Source: URNF01 sp045638005
GTDB lineage: Bacteria; Bacillota; Clostridia; Oscillospirales; Acutalibacteraceae
Direction: 5' to 3'
Assembly: GCA_045638005.1 (NCBI GenBank)
Contig: JAZUAN010000037.1
Coordinates: 1 to 9,431, forward strand
DNA length: 9,431 nucleotides
Shown: piece by piece, positions 1-6,597 of the stretch
Position numbering within the stretch: the first letter of the stretch is position 1
Layout of the letters: every line of letters begins with the position of its first letter
Program-made: the position numbers and the translations under genes
The notes under the pieces: generated by a model
What the model was told of the DNA's origin: nothing
Seen by the model: only the letters and a program-made list of their open reading frames with translations
Database searches by the model: none

Positions 1-1
1 G

Positions 2-289
2 GAATACCATTTGGTGTATGCGCTTTCTCCTAACGGCACAAAGGGTTTATACGTGTACGATACGGTGGAAGGTACCTTCCAGAGATATACGCATGTAGAG
101 TCTGAGAAAGAAGTGGTTGAGCAGGAACCCGAAGAGCCGCAAGGCTTCATTGCGAACGTCAAAACATTTTTCATGAATTTGGGTTTGCTGCGCAGCATTT
201 TAATTGGTGTGGGCGCTGCGTTGCTGATTGCCGCTATCGTGGTACTGATCGTGTTACTGGTCAAACGCCCGAGAAATTACAGACACTAA
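2..289 (+). CDS. C-terminal part of a membrane-anchored surface protein (5' end outside window)
   Basis: The frame is open from the first bases of the window (codons begin at position 2 with Glu-Tyr-His), so this is the tail of a longer gene, not a gene starting at the in-frame TTG or a later codon. The visible part has a short beta-rich stretch ending in a YVYDTVEGTFQRY-like segment. An acidic linker (EKEVVEQEPEEPQ) follows, then one hydrophobic helix of about 23 residues (ILIGVGAALLIAAIVVLIVLLV) and a basic tail, KRPRNYRH. This is the layout of a type I membrane protein with its bulk outside the cell. From memory, the YDxxEGTxQRY ending resembles clostridial proteins with a cadherin-like beta-sandwich domain (PF12733), but that domain itself is not in view. 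There is no LPXTG sortase motif. It converges on the transketolase operon and shares a terminator with it. Confidence 0.8.
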   Translation, partial: EYHLVYALSPNGTKGLYVYDTVEGTFQRYTHVESEKEVVEQEPEEPQGFIANVKTFFMNLGLLRSILIGVGAALLIAAIVVLIVLLVKRPRNYRH

Positions 290-307
290 ATATAATGAAA
301 TAAAAAA

Positions 308-345
308 GCACCGCGCGGTCAACTTGTGACCGCGCGGTACTCTTT
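308..345. terminator. Bidirectional intrinsic terminator between convergent genes
   Basis: Perfect 12-bp arms ACCGCGCGGTCA (310-321) and TGACCGCGCGGT (327-338) enclose a 5-nt loop. An A-run lies on the left (302-307) and a T-rich tract on the right (341-349), so it can end transcription of both the surface protein gene (+) and the transketolase operon (-). Confidence 0.88.
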
Positions 346-356
346 ATTTACATATC

Positions 357-1304
357 TTATTTTTTCATTGCAATAGCGGCTTTAGCTTTTGCCACGATGT
401 TTTCGGCGCACAGGCCGAAAATGGGCAGCAGATCGAGCGCGGGGCCGGATTTGCCGAAGGTGTCTTCCACACCCACACGCAGCATGGGGGTGGGTACGGT
501 TTCGCACAGCACTTCTGCGACCGCGCTGCCGAGACCGCCGATGATGTTATGCTCTTCTGCGGTAACGATAGCGCCGGTTTCATTAGCGGCGGCGATAATG
601 ATATCTCTATCGATGGGTTTGATGGTCGCCATGTTGATCACGCGAGCAGAAACGCCCTCGTTTTTCAACTGTTCGGCGGCGGCGAGCGCCTCGCCCACCA
701 TCAAGCCGGTAGCGATAATGGTCACATCGTTGCCCTCTTTCAGGGTAATGCCCTTGCCGATCTCGAATTTGTAATCGTCATCAAACAGTACCGGCACAGC
801 CAGTCTGCCGAAGCGCAGGTACACGGGACCGTCGATAGCGGCGGCGGCACGCACGGCTTTGCGTGCTTCGGTGTCGTCCGCGGGGTTTAAAATCACCATG
901 CCGGGGATGGGACGCATCAGCGCGATATCCTCACAGCATTGATGGGTCGCACCGTCCTCGCCAACCGAAATGCCCGCATGGGTCGCGCCAATCTTGACGT
1001 TCAGGTGAGGATAGCCAATGGAGTTTCTTACCTGCTCGAACGCTCTGCCTGCGGCAAACATGGCAAAGGAGGAGGCGAACACAATCTTACCGGTGGTAGC
1101 AAGACCGGCGGCAACGCCGATCATATTGCCTTCAGCGATACCGGCGTTGATAAAACGCTCGGGAAACGCTTTTTTAAAGGAGCCGGTTTTGGTAGCAGCA
1201 GAAAGGTCAGCGTCCATGACGATGACGTTGGGGTTTTCATTACCGAGTGCAACCAGTTCGCTGCCATAGCTGTCACGAGTCGCGATCTTTTTTACATCAG
1301 CCAT
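357..1304 (-). CDS. Transketolase, C-terminal subunit (split transketolase)
   Basis: A 315-aa protein covering the pyrimidine-binding and C-terminal domains of transketolase. With the upstream gene it should form the two-subunit thiamine-diphosphate enzyme that moves two-carbon units between sugar phosphates in the non-oxidative pentose phosphate pathway in the cytoplasm. The family's thiamine-activating glutamate is in NAGIAEGNMIGVAAG (Glu58). The active-site segment THAGISVGEDGATHQ and the YLRFGR motif are also present. The start is the ATG at 1304, preceded by GGAGG (1315-1311) with 6-nt spacing and 1 nt after the stop codon of the N-terminal subunit. The longer open frame reaching back to 1334 would overlap that gene and has no better ribosome site. 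Split transketolases are common in Clostridia. Proteins of the 1-deoxyxylulose-5-phosphate synthase or pyruvate dehydrogenase E1-beta type share this fold, but the pairing with a transketolase N-half makes them unlikely. Confidence 0.95.
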   Translation of the reverse strand: MADVKKIATRDSYGSELVALGNENPNVIVMDADLSAATKTGSFKKAFPERFINAGIAEGNMIGVAAGLATTGKIVFASSFAMFAAGRAFEQVRNSIGYPHLNVKIGATHAGISVGEDGATHQCCEDIALMRPIPGMVILNPADDTEARKAVRAAAAIDGPVYLRFGRLAVPVLFDDDYKFEIGKGITLKEGNDVTIIATGLMVGEALAAAEQLKNEGVSARVINMATIKPIDRDIIIAAANETGAIVTAEEHNIIGGLGSAVAEVLCETVPTPMLRVGVEDTFGKSGPALDLLPIFGLCAENIVAKAKAAIAMKK

Positions 1305-1305
1305 G

Positions 1306-2148
1306 TTAACCCTCCAATTCTGCCAGTTTGGCATCTAATTCCGCAATAGCGGTTTCGTATTCTTCCGTATTCGGGGCTTTGCCGTGCCAGCCGACGCTGT
1401 TTTCCATAAAAGAAACGCCTTTGCCTTTTACGCTCTTTTGAATGATGGCAGTGGGGCGATCTTTTACGGTTTTCGCCTCAGCGAGTGCTGCTTCGATCTG
1501 ATCGAAATCGTGCGCGTCGATCTCAATAACGTGGAAGCCGAACGCCGCGAATTTTTCGGGGATGGGGTAGGGGGAGTTGACCTCCTCCACCGTACCGTCG
1601 ATCTGCAGATTGTTGTTATCCACGATCACGCACAGGTTGTCCAGTTTCTTGTGAGACGCAAACATTGCTGCTTCCCACACCTGACCTTCCTCAATTTCAC
1701 CGTCACCAAGAATGGTGTATACACGGTATTTTTCACCCGAAAGTTTTGCGCCCAGCGCCATACCCGCAGCAGCGGAAACGCCCTGACCCAAAGAGCCGGA
1801 GGACATGTCTACGCCGGGGATGTGCTTCATATCCGGATGTCCTTGCAGGATAGAGCCGATATGACGCAAGGTGGGGATAAGGTCCTCGGAGAAGAACCCG
1901 CGCACTGCAAGCGCGCCGTAGAGACCGGGAGCGGCATGACCTTTCGACAGCACGAAACGGTCTCTGTCCGCCCAAGCGGGATCCTCGGGACGAATGTTCA
2001 TTTCTTTGGTGTACAGATATGCGAGCATATCCGCAATAGACAGCGAACCGCCGGGATGACCGCTTTTGGCATGATAGGTGCCGGTCACCACATGCTTACG
2101 AATGCGGGTCGCTACTTTTATGAGTTGCTTTTTCTCGAACGCATCCAT
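1306..2148 (-). CDS. Transketolase, N-terminal subunit (split transketolase)
   Basis: A 280-aa protein matching the thiamine-pyrophosphate-binding half of transketolase. The SGHPGGSLS motif (His31), the SKGHAAPGLY segment (His71), the GSLGQGVS segment (118-125) and the thiamine diphosphate motif beginning GDGE (148-151) and ending NNN (178-180) are all visible. It is the first gene of a two-gene minus-strand operon with the C-terminal subunit, which begins 1 nt after its TAA. The open frame extends to 2196, but the start is placed at the ATG at 2148. That start follows an AAAAGGAG site (2167-2160) with an 11-nt gap, and codons further upstream would overlap the promoter. The promoter is at 2185-2190 and carries an 18-bp palindrome, so expression may be controlled by a repressor. 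Function is well supported; the substrate range within the transketolase family is inferred. Confidence 0.95.
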   Translation of the reverse strand: MDAFEKKQLIKVATRIRKHVVTGTYHAKSGHPGGSLSIADMLAYLYTKEMNIRPEDPAWADRDRFVLSKGHAAPGLYGALAVRGFFSEDLIPTLRHIGSILQGHPDMKHIPGVDMSSGSLGQGVSAAAGMALGAKLSGEKYRVYTILGDGEIEEGQVWEAAMFASHKKLDNLCVIVDNNNLQIDGTVEEVNSPYPIPEKFAAFGFHVIEIDAHDFDQIEAALAEAKTVKDRPTAIIQKSVKGKGVSFMENSVGWHGKAPNTEEYETAIAELDAKLAELEG

Positions 2149-2184
2149 TATGAAAAAAACTCCTTTTCTTTGGACTATAGGTTG

Positions 2185-2213
2185 AGTATAACACACTTGT
2201 GTTATTTAATCTA
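2185..2213 (-). promoter_or_regulatory. Extended -10 promoter of the transketolase operon
   Basis: On the minus strand, TATACT (2190-2185) is preceded by TG plus one base (2193-2191), an extended -10. No good -35 hexamer sits 16-18 bp upstream, which fits an extended -10 promoter. It lies 37 nt upstream of the chosen start and diverges from the promoter at 2258-2286. Confidence 0.6.
2188..2205. promoter_or_regulatory. 18-bp perfect palindrome, probable operator
   Basis: Arms ATAACACA (2188-2195) and TGTGTTAT (2198-2205) are perfectly complementary across a 2-bp centre, CT. The palindrome covers the upstream half of the transketolase -10 box and its TG extension, so a bound dimeric repressor would block the promoter. 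It does not match the Rex, CcpA cre or CRP/FNR consensus sites as I know them, so the regulator is unidentified. Confidence 0.5.
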
Positions 2214-2257
2214 GTGCTAAAACATAAAAATACAAAAAATCTTCACAAAAATATCAG

Positions 2258-2286
2258 TAGACAAGTTTAAAAATCTTTGTTATAAT
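2258..2286 (+). promoter_or_regulatory. Sigma-A promoter of the PrsA-like lipoprotein gene
   Basis: TAGACA (2258-2263, five of six consensus bases) and TATAAT (2281-2286) are separated by exactly 17 bp. A TG extension (2278-2279) precedes the -10. The start codon of the lipoprotein is 43 nt downstream. Confidence 0.85.
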
Positions 2287-2328
2287 ACATGAGATATTAT
2301 TTTTCGCAAACACAAGGAGGATACCATC

Positions 2329-3396
2329 GTGAAAATTTTTAAAAAGATCCTTTGCCTTTGCATGGCAGTCGTCATGCTGTTTTGCTGTGTAGGCTGTTCC
2401 ACCCCCAAGGTGGCGATCACCGTAGACGGCAAGGAATACCCCACCGGCGAATATCTCGCTTACCTGCTTGATGCTTTCCAGCAGGCGTATGTCAACGGCG
2501 GCTTGTATTATTATGAGCAACAAGGGTATGATATCTGGTCGCAGACCTTTACCTATAAAGAGAAGTCGTTAGAACTTGCCGAATATTTGAAGGCGCAGAC
2601 GGTGGATACCGTTATCCGTCAGAAAGCGCTGGAAAACATGATGAAAGAGGCCGGCGTAGAGCCCTCTGAGGAGACTACCAAGAGCGCAAAGCAGATGGTG
2701 GATTCGGCTGAGGAAAGTGCCCTGCTTTCTTTCGGCGTGAGCAAGGAAAGCTACGAGAAAATGTGCATGGCATACTATCGTAATGAGTTGTCGCTGTTTT
2801 TGTCCCGCTACGACAAAGATGGCACCACCCCCGTACCCGAGGAGGATATCCGCAAATATTTCGATGATAACTATCTGAGCTTTAAGATGATTTCCGTGGA
2901 AATGATGAAAGATGAAAAGGAAATGACCGCGGAAGAGCAGAAAAAGGTTACCGACGAGTTGCAGAAGTATCTTAACCTCTACAACGGCGGCAAATCCTTT
3001 AACGAGGTTATTGCGCAATACAATTATGACATCAGCACTTCCAGCGATAAGAAGTTAGAGACCCTCACCGATGAGGATACCCGTCAGGATATCGAAGTGA
3101 AGTCTCACGGTGATGCAAAATTCACCGATGCGCTCAAAACGGTCAAAGAAGGCGAAGCAAAGATCGTGACCTACAAAGCCGGCGGCAAGACCCTCACCGC
3201 AGCACTTATTCTGCGTATAGATCCCGAGTCGGGCAAGGGCTATGAAAACGCTTTCGCAGACAGCCGTCAGAGCGTTCTGCTCGGTATCAAATTCGAAGAA
3301 TTTGACAAGGATGTCAAGGCGGTTGCCGAAAAATTGGAGTACACCCTTGACGAGCGCGCTTATAAAATGTGTGATCCCCGCAAGTTTTTGCAATAA
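2329..3396 (+). CDS. PrsA/SurA-like peptidyl-prolyl isomerase-fold lipoprotein
   Basis: A 355-aa exported protein, probably a folding helper for secreted proteins on the outer face of the membrane. Residues 1-23 form a lipoprotein signal: basic start, hydrophobic core, and CVGC with Cys23 as the likely lipidated residue (Cys at -3 is somewhat unusual). Residues 30-165 form a helical SurA-N-like region. From about 168 the VPEEDIRKYFDDNY stretch is typical of the junction to the rotamase domain. Residues 183-300 look parvulin-like (KFTDALKTVKEGEAKIV, then AALILRID). The usual HIL start and the GGDLG motif are missing, so isomerase activity is doubtful. The GTG start at 2329 follows AAGGAGG (2314-2320) by 8 nt and a strong promoter. 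It is cotranscribed with the DUF1653 gene, whose ATG overlaps its stop. The fold assignment is moderate; the lipoprotein call is firm. Confidence 0.75.
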   Translation: MKIFKKILCLCMAVVMLFCCVGCSTPKVAITVDGKEYPTGEYLAYLLDAFQQAYVNGGLYYYEQQGYDIWSQTFTYKEKSLELAEYLKAQTVDTVIRQKALENMMKEAGVEPSEETTKSAKQMVDSAEESALLSFGVSKESYEKMCMAYYRNELSLFLSRYDKDGTTPVPEEDIRKYFDDNYLSFKMISVEMMKDEKEMTAEEQKKVTDELQKYLNLYNGGKSFNEVIAQYNYDISTSSDKKLETLTDEDTRQDIEVKSHGDAKFTDALKTVKEGEAKIVTYKAGGKTLTAALILRIDPESGKGYENAFADSRQSVLLGIKFEEFDKDVKAVAEKLEYTLDERAYKMCDPRKFLQ

Positions 3397-3617
3397 TGTC
3401 AAGACAACTGCGTATCGGCGGGAAATACCGTCATTTTAAAGGTATGGAATATCGGGTCTTATCCCTTGCAACACACAGCGAAACGTCCGAACAGATGGTG
3501 GTATATCAGCAACTGTACGGTGATAACGGCGTGTGGGTGCGTCCACTTTCCATGTTTCTCGAAACGGTGGAGCGGGACGGTAAGACGATGTTCCGTTTTA
3601 CCGAGATTGAAGAATAA
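3396..3617 (+). CDS. DUF1653 family protein
   Basis: A 73-aa protein covering essentially the whole DUF1653 domain (PF07866). The family signatures are plain: GGKYRHFKGMEYRVL near the start, ATHSETSEQMVVYQQLYGDNGVWVRPLSMF in two adjoining blocks in the middle, then FLETVERDGKTMFRF. The biochemical function of this small soluble domain is not known to me; it is found alone or attached to other enzymes. The ATG at 3396 shares its A with the TAA of the preceding lipoprotein gene (TAATG), and no clear Shine-Dalgarno lies in front. Translation is therefore probably coupled by re-initiation. It is the last gene of the two-gene unit, followed directly by a strong terminator. No membrane segment or signal peptide is present. 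Confidence 0.9.
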   Translation: MSRQLRIGGKYRHFKGMEYRVLSLATHSETSEQMVVYQQLYGDNGVWVRPLSMFLETVERDGKTMFRFTEIEE

Positions 3618-3618
3618 G

Positions 3619-3658
3619 AAACAAGACGACCGAAGAGCGCGGTCGTCTTGTTTTTTTC
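3619..3658 (+). terminator. Intrinsic terminator after the DUF1653 gene
   Basis: ACAAGACGACCG (3621-3632) pairs perfectly with CGGTCGTCTTGT (3640-3651) around a 7-nt loop and runs straight into seven T residues (3651-3657). Confidence 0.92.
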
Positions 3659-3671
3659 TGTTAAAGTGCGG

Positions 3672-3771
3672 TATAGTCGAAGCGAGTTAACCCCGTAATC
3701 GCCCACGCGGTGGTTTTTACAAGTAAAAAATACATTTTAAATCCATTAGAGTTCAGCTTTCTTCGACTATA
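3672..3771. repeat. 100-bp segment bounded by 11-bp perfect inverted repeats (possible MITE or regulatory pair)
   Basis: TATAGTCGAAG (3672-3682) and CTTCGACTATA (3761-3771) are exact reverse complements, and a looser match continues a few bases inward. Inside lie CCAC-GCG-GTGG (3703-3713) and a 7-bp hairpin TTTTTAC-AA-GTAAAAA (3714-3729). There is no open reading frame of note. The arms themselves contain TATAGT, which resembles a -10 box. Size and layout suit a miniature inverted-repeat element, but no clear target-site duplication is visible, and paired operator sites for the downstream glycosidase gene are an alternative. Confidence 0.45.
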
Positions 3772-3796
3772 GTGTTCACGAAAAGGGGGCGCATCC

Positions 3797-4590
3797 ATGA
3801 AATTTGCAGATATCAACATCCGTGACCCATTCATACTGCCGTGTGAAGGTGTATATTATATGTATGGTTCCCGCGTGCGTACCGTCATAGACGGGGAGGG
3901 GTGGGGTTTACAGACCGGCTTTGACGCGTACGTAAGCAAGGATCTTGAAAACTGGAACGGTCCCAAATCGGTTTTTGAGGTCACTGAGGATTTTTGGGCG
4001 ACCAAGGACGCTTGGGCGCCGGAAGTGCATTTCTACAATGGGAAATTTTATATGTTTGCCACATTTAAAGCGGATGATAAGTGCAGAGGTACGCATATCT
4101 TGGGGTGTGATACCCCTGACGGCACCTTTGTGCCGGTTTCGGATACGCCGGTTACCCCCGCCGATTGGGAGTGCTTGGATGGTACGCTGTACGTGGATAA
4201 AAAAGGAGAGCCGCATATTGTTTTCTGCCACGAATGGCTGCAGATCGGGGATGGCGCCGTTTGCGAGATGCAGCTGTCTCGCGACCTCAAACGGGCGGTA
4301 TCCGCGCCACGCACCCTTTGGCACGCCTCCGCCTATAAAGAGGTGCAGGGTGTGCGCCCCGGCACGGTCACCTATGTCACCGACGGTCCGTTTTTGCTGC
4401 GCAACAACGCGGACGAGTTGTTTGCTTGTGGTCAAGTTTTAATAAAAACGGCTATGCTGAACTGATCTCCAAGAGCGATAACGGCGATATAGATGGCAAC
4501 TGGGAGATTTTGGAACAGCCGCTTTCTTCGGAAAACGGTGGACACGGCATGGTGTTTAAGACATTTGACGGCGATCGTCTGTTCATATAA
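3797..4590 (+). pseudogene. GH43-family glycoside hydrolase, frameshifted and 3'-truncated
   Basis: The N-terminal 209 codons encode a five-bladed beta-propeller glycosidase of GH43 type (arabinosidase/xylosidase class). Visible residues include Asp10 in RDPFIL (general base position), Asp128 in CLDGTLYVD (pKa-modulator position), WAPEV (73-77) and Glu146 in CHEWLQ (general acid position). At about 4427 the frame shifts by one missing base. The original frame then reads out at 4462-4464, while the -1 frame from 4429 continues the family sequence (WSSFNKNGYAELISKSDNG, later ENGGHGMVF) to a stop at 4588-4590. A single lost A would restore an Ala-Met-Trp-Ser-Ser-Phe junction. The protein also ends at FDGDRLFI, short of the usual last blade strand of about 25 residues. 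It has a ribosome site, AGGGGG, 7 nt before the ATG and no signal peptide, as expected for an intracellular oligosaccharide hydrolase. A sequencing or assembly error could explain the frameshift but not the short end. Confidence 0.85.
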
Positions 4591-4599
4591 ATGAAAATC

Positions 4600-4629
4600 A
4601 AAAAGACCAAGCTACGCTTGGTCTTTTTT
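4600..4629. terminator. Bidirectional intrinsic terminator
   Basis: GACCAAGC (4605-4612) and GCTTGGTC (4616-4623) flank a 3-nt loop, with five A residues before and six T residues after. It serves the GH43 remnant (+) and the convergent small gene ending at 4634 (-). Confidence 0.9.
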
Positions 4630-4633
4630 CACC

Positions 4634-4828
4634 CTACAGATCGTCAGGATCCTGTTCCGGTACACCGCCGTCCGCGGGGGTGCCGGTATAGCTGCCGTTA
4701 ACATCCGACGGCACGCCGTTCAAGCATTGATCCCGCATGATGGTATTTGCCGCCGCGACAATAGGATCGATCACATGCATCGGCTTTTTCTCTTTGCGTT
4801 CCGGCAGTTCTTTTTCTTTTCTTTCCAT
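4634..4828 (-). CDS. Small acidic/basic-block hypothetical protein (64 aa)
   Basis: A 64-aa soluble protein I do not recognise. The first 16 residues are strongly charged (MERKEKELPERKEKK). The middle reads VIDPIVAAANTIMRD, probably a short helix. The tail is rich in Gly, Pro, Asp and Thr (SDVNGSYTGTPADGG) and ends PEQDPDDL, which looks disordered. It is real rather than a shadow: the ATG at 4828 follows GGAGG (4841-4837) with an 8-nt gap. It begins 29 nt after the stop of the SleL-like gene on the same strand, and it ends just before a shared terminator. The two therefore form an operon, which would link it to spore or cell wall function by association only. No signal peptide or membrane helix is present. 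Confidence 0.7.
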   Translation of the reverse strand: MERKEKELPERKEKKPMHVIDPIVAAANTIMRDQCLNGVPSDVNGSYTGTPADGGVPEQDPDDL

Positions 4829-4857
4829 GCTATCATCCTCCGAGGGTAGTATGTGTG

Positions 4858-6135
4858 CTATTCTATAATTCTATACATCGCATTCAGCACCATGAAGTTG
4901 GCGGTGGCGCGGCGCATGGAATCCCAGTAGCCGACCCCCGATAGTCCGTATTCCGGCAGAAGCTGTAACCGTGCGCGGATGCTACGCGGATCTTCATACC
5001 ACACCTCGTGCGCGCGTCCTTGCTCATCGGTGTAAAAGAAATAGGGGGATTGCGCTGTTTCATCATACTCGATTTGAGCACCGTACCGCACGGCGAGTGC
5101 CACCGCTTCTTCCAAGGAGACGGATCGCGCGCGGGACTGTCCCCGCACAAACGGCAGCGTCCAATCGTAGCCGTAGTTAGGCGCGCCGAGAAAGATTTTT
5201 TCGGCGGGAATTTCGGTCAGTGCATATTCCACCACCCGCCGTACAGAGGGCAGCGGTGCTACTGCCATGGGCGGGCCGTAGGTGTAGCCCCATTCGTATG
5301 TCATCAGCAGTACATAATCCACGGCGGCACCTACCGCGGCATAGTTGTGCCCTTGGTACAAAAGCCCCGGCTGATCGGCAGAGGTTTTAGGAGCGAGTGC
5401 GCTGAACAGCAGTCGATCGTTGGCATTCAACTGTGTGCGCAGTCTCGCCAGGAAATCGCCGTAGGCGAGCGCATCCTCCGGCAAAATAAATTCGAAATCT
5501 ACATCCGCACCTGCGTATCCTTTTTCCTCCACCGTACGCACGATCTCGCTAATGAGCACGTCACCCTTGGCAGGGTCGGCAAGTACCGCGTGAGATAGCG
5601 CGTTGCTGAAAACGCCTTGTGCCGTCAATGTGGAAATATGCATGAGCGGTAGGGTGCCGTAATCCAGTGCTGTTTGCAACAGTCGCTCATCATTCAGTGG
5701 CACCAGCATCCCCTCTTCGGTAAAACCGTAGGTAAAAGGTGCCAAATAAGTGAGGTAGGGCAGCGTGCTGCGCAACAGATCCTGCGAAATAAACGGATAC
5801 GCGTAGGAACTCGTTTGTATAAAATCTGTCGGCGTATCCGAAAAGGTGATGACCAGCGTTTGTCCCGGATAGATGCGCGGTGTACCGCGAAGTACGGGAT
5901 TGTTGCGGTATAGCTGCCGCACGGTGATGCCGTAGCGAGTGGCGATATCGGTGACCGTCTCTCCAATCGTTACTGTGTGGGTCAAAGTGGCGGTCAGAAT
6001 GACCAGCGCTTGCCCGACGGCAAGCGGGGTTTCCGCCATCAACCCGTTTTCTGCCGCGAGACGGGACAGCGGCACGCCGTATTGCGCGGCTATCGAAAAC
6101 AACGTGTCCCCCGCTGCAACTACATGGATTTCCAT
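4858..6135 (-). CDS. sleL: LysM-GH18 spore peptidoglycan hydrolase (SleL/YaaH type)
   Basis: A 425-aa protein with two LysM repeats (about residues 1-47 and 51-96) and a glycoside hydrolase family 18 domain (about 105-420). The catalytic GH18 signature is AGADVDFEF, with Asp211, Asp213 and the proton-donating Glu215. TYEWGYTYGPP (279-289) and VGYWDSMRR (401-409) are also typical of this branch. Length, the double N-terminal LysM and the absence of a signal peptide match SleL/YaaH, the cortical-fragment N-acetylglucosaminidase that is deposited in the spore coat and cleaves cortex muropeptides at germination. The start at 6135 follows GAGGTG (6147-6142) with 6 nt spacing. It is the first gene of an operon with the 64-aa gene. 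Its presence suggests a spore former, though some non-sporulating relatives keep such enzymes. Exact bond specificity is inferred from the family. Confidence 0.88.
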   Translation of the reverse strand: MEIHVVAAGDTLFSIAAQYGVPLSRLAAENGLMAETPLAVGQALVILTATLTHTVTIGETVTDIATRYGITVRQLYRNNPVLRGTPRIYPGQTLVITFSDTPTDFIQTSSYAYPFISQDLLRSTLPYLTYLAPFTYGFTEEGMLVPLNDERLLQTALDYGTLPLMHISTLTAQGVFSNALSHAVLADPAKGDVLISEIVRTVEEKGYAGADVDFEFILPEDALAYGDFLARLRTQLNANDRLLFSALAPKTSADQPGLLYQGHNYAAVGAAVDYVLLMTYEWGYTYGPPMAVAPLPSVRRVVEYALTEIPAEKIFLGAPNYGYDWTLPFVRGQSRARSVSLEEAVALAVRYGAQIEYDETAQSPYFFYTDEQGRAHEVWYEDPRSIRARLQLLPEYGLSGVGYWDSMRRATANFMVLNAMYRIIE

Positions 6136-6191
6136 TTATATCACCTCATGTAATTGTATGCGACGCGAATGAGGGAAATGATGCAGTATTG

Positions 6192-6227
6192 AAAAAGCAG
6201 GTTTGTTACTAAACAAACCTGCTTTTT
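6192..6227. terminator. Strong intrinsic terminator upstream of sleL
   Basis: Sixteen-bp perfect arms AAAAAGCAGGTTTGTT (6192-6207) and AACAAACCTGCTTTTT (6212-6227) flank a 4-nt loop. It lies 5 nt past the stop of the minus-strand lipoprotein gene ending at 6233, so it ends that transcript and isolates it from sleL. Confidence 0.9.
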
Positions 6228-6232
6228 AGTTT

Positions 6233-6520
6233 TTATCTCACATTGGACGCTTCGCCGCCGGGCATGATGTCTTCCACGAGGTCTCTCGCATCATCCATCA
6301 TATCACCGCCGGTAGTGGAGGCGGTTTTCGGCTGATCGGCAGAGGTGGTGGTAGAGGAGGTGGAGGTGGTAGAGGTGGTAGAGGTCGTGGCTTTGGTACG
6401 ATCGCCTACCTTGCCGTCATCACCGGTATCCTCCGCGCCGGCGCCCTCGCCGCAACCCGCGAAGAGAAGCAGCATAGAAAGTAAAATGCCGGTCAACAAT
6501 AAAGAAAAACGCTTTTTCAT
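6233..6520 (-). CDS. Small lipoprotein with Thr/Ser-rich linker
   Basis: A 95-aa exported protein of unknown function. The start is the ATG at 6520, giving MKKRFS followed by a hydrophobic core and a lipobox (FAGC) with Cys23 as the lipid-attachment site. The open frame reaches 6589, but that longer form would put 23 charged and polar residues before the signal peptide. A GGAAG site precedes the 6520 start. After a Gly/Asp/Glu-rich stretch (24-42) there is a linker of Thr and Ser (45-60), built from a 9-nt DNA repeat, then an acidic C-terminus with MMDDARDLVEDIMPGG, probably one short amphipathic helix. No catalytic domain is visible. It is downstream of the SH3b lipoprotein on the same strand, 77 nt apart, and the two may share a promoter. 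The length of the linker may vary between strains by repeat slippage. Confidence 0.78.
   Translation of the reverse strand: MKKRFSLLLTGILLSMLLLFAGCGEGAGAEDTGDDGKVGDRTKATTSTTSTTSTSSTTTSADQPKTASTTGGDMMDDARDLVEDIMPGGEASNVR
6350..6385. repeat. 9-nt tandem repeat coding a Thr/Ser linker
   Basis: Four consecutive 9-nt units of the form GGTAGAGGT (GGTAGAGGA, GGTGGAGGT, GGTAGAGGT, GGTAGAGGT on the plus strand) lie in the minus-strand lipoprotein gene. The period is a multiple of three, so slippage changes linker length without breaking the frame. Confidence 0.7.
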
Positions 6521-6597
6521 GCAAACACTTCCTTTCCGGGGATGATTGTATTCCCCGCAATAGTATTTACAAAAAAGCGTCTTTTTCAAAAGGATTT

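Noticed and set aside
4048..4442. Long open frames in other phases over the GH43 gene and antisense frames over transketolase and sleL
   Set aside because: They have no ribosome sites, unlikely amino acid composition, and lie opposite genes with clear family motifs.
6153..6160. CATACAAT on the minus strand, resembling a sigma-E -10 box upstream of sleL
   Set aside because: It fits the known sigma-E control of yaaH in Bacillus, but no -35 match is present and transcription would start at or inside the ribosome site.
5368..6346. 18-nt identical sequence CGGCTGATCGGCAGAGGT at 5368-5385 and 6329-6346
   Set aside because: Both copies encode the same hexapeptide TSADQP on the minus strand in unrelated proteins. 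No flanking similarity is seen, so it is most likely coincidence or shared codon use.
6537..6557. CGGGGA...TCCCCG hairpin and an AAAAAG/CTTTTT hairpin between the two lipoprotein genes
   Set aside because: Stems of 6 bp, and the second is nearly all A-T pairs; too weak to call a terminator or regulatory site.
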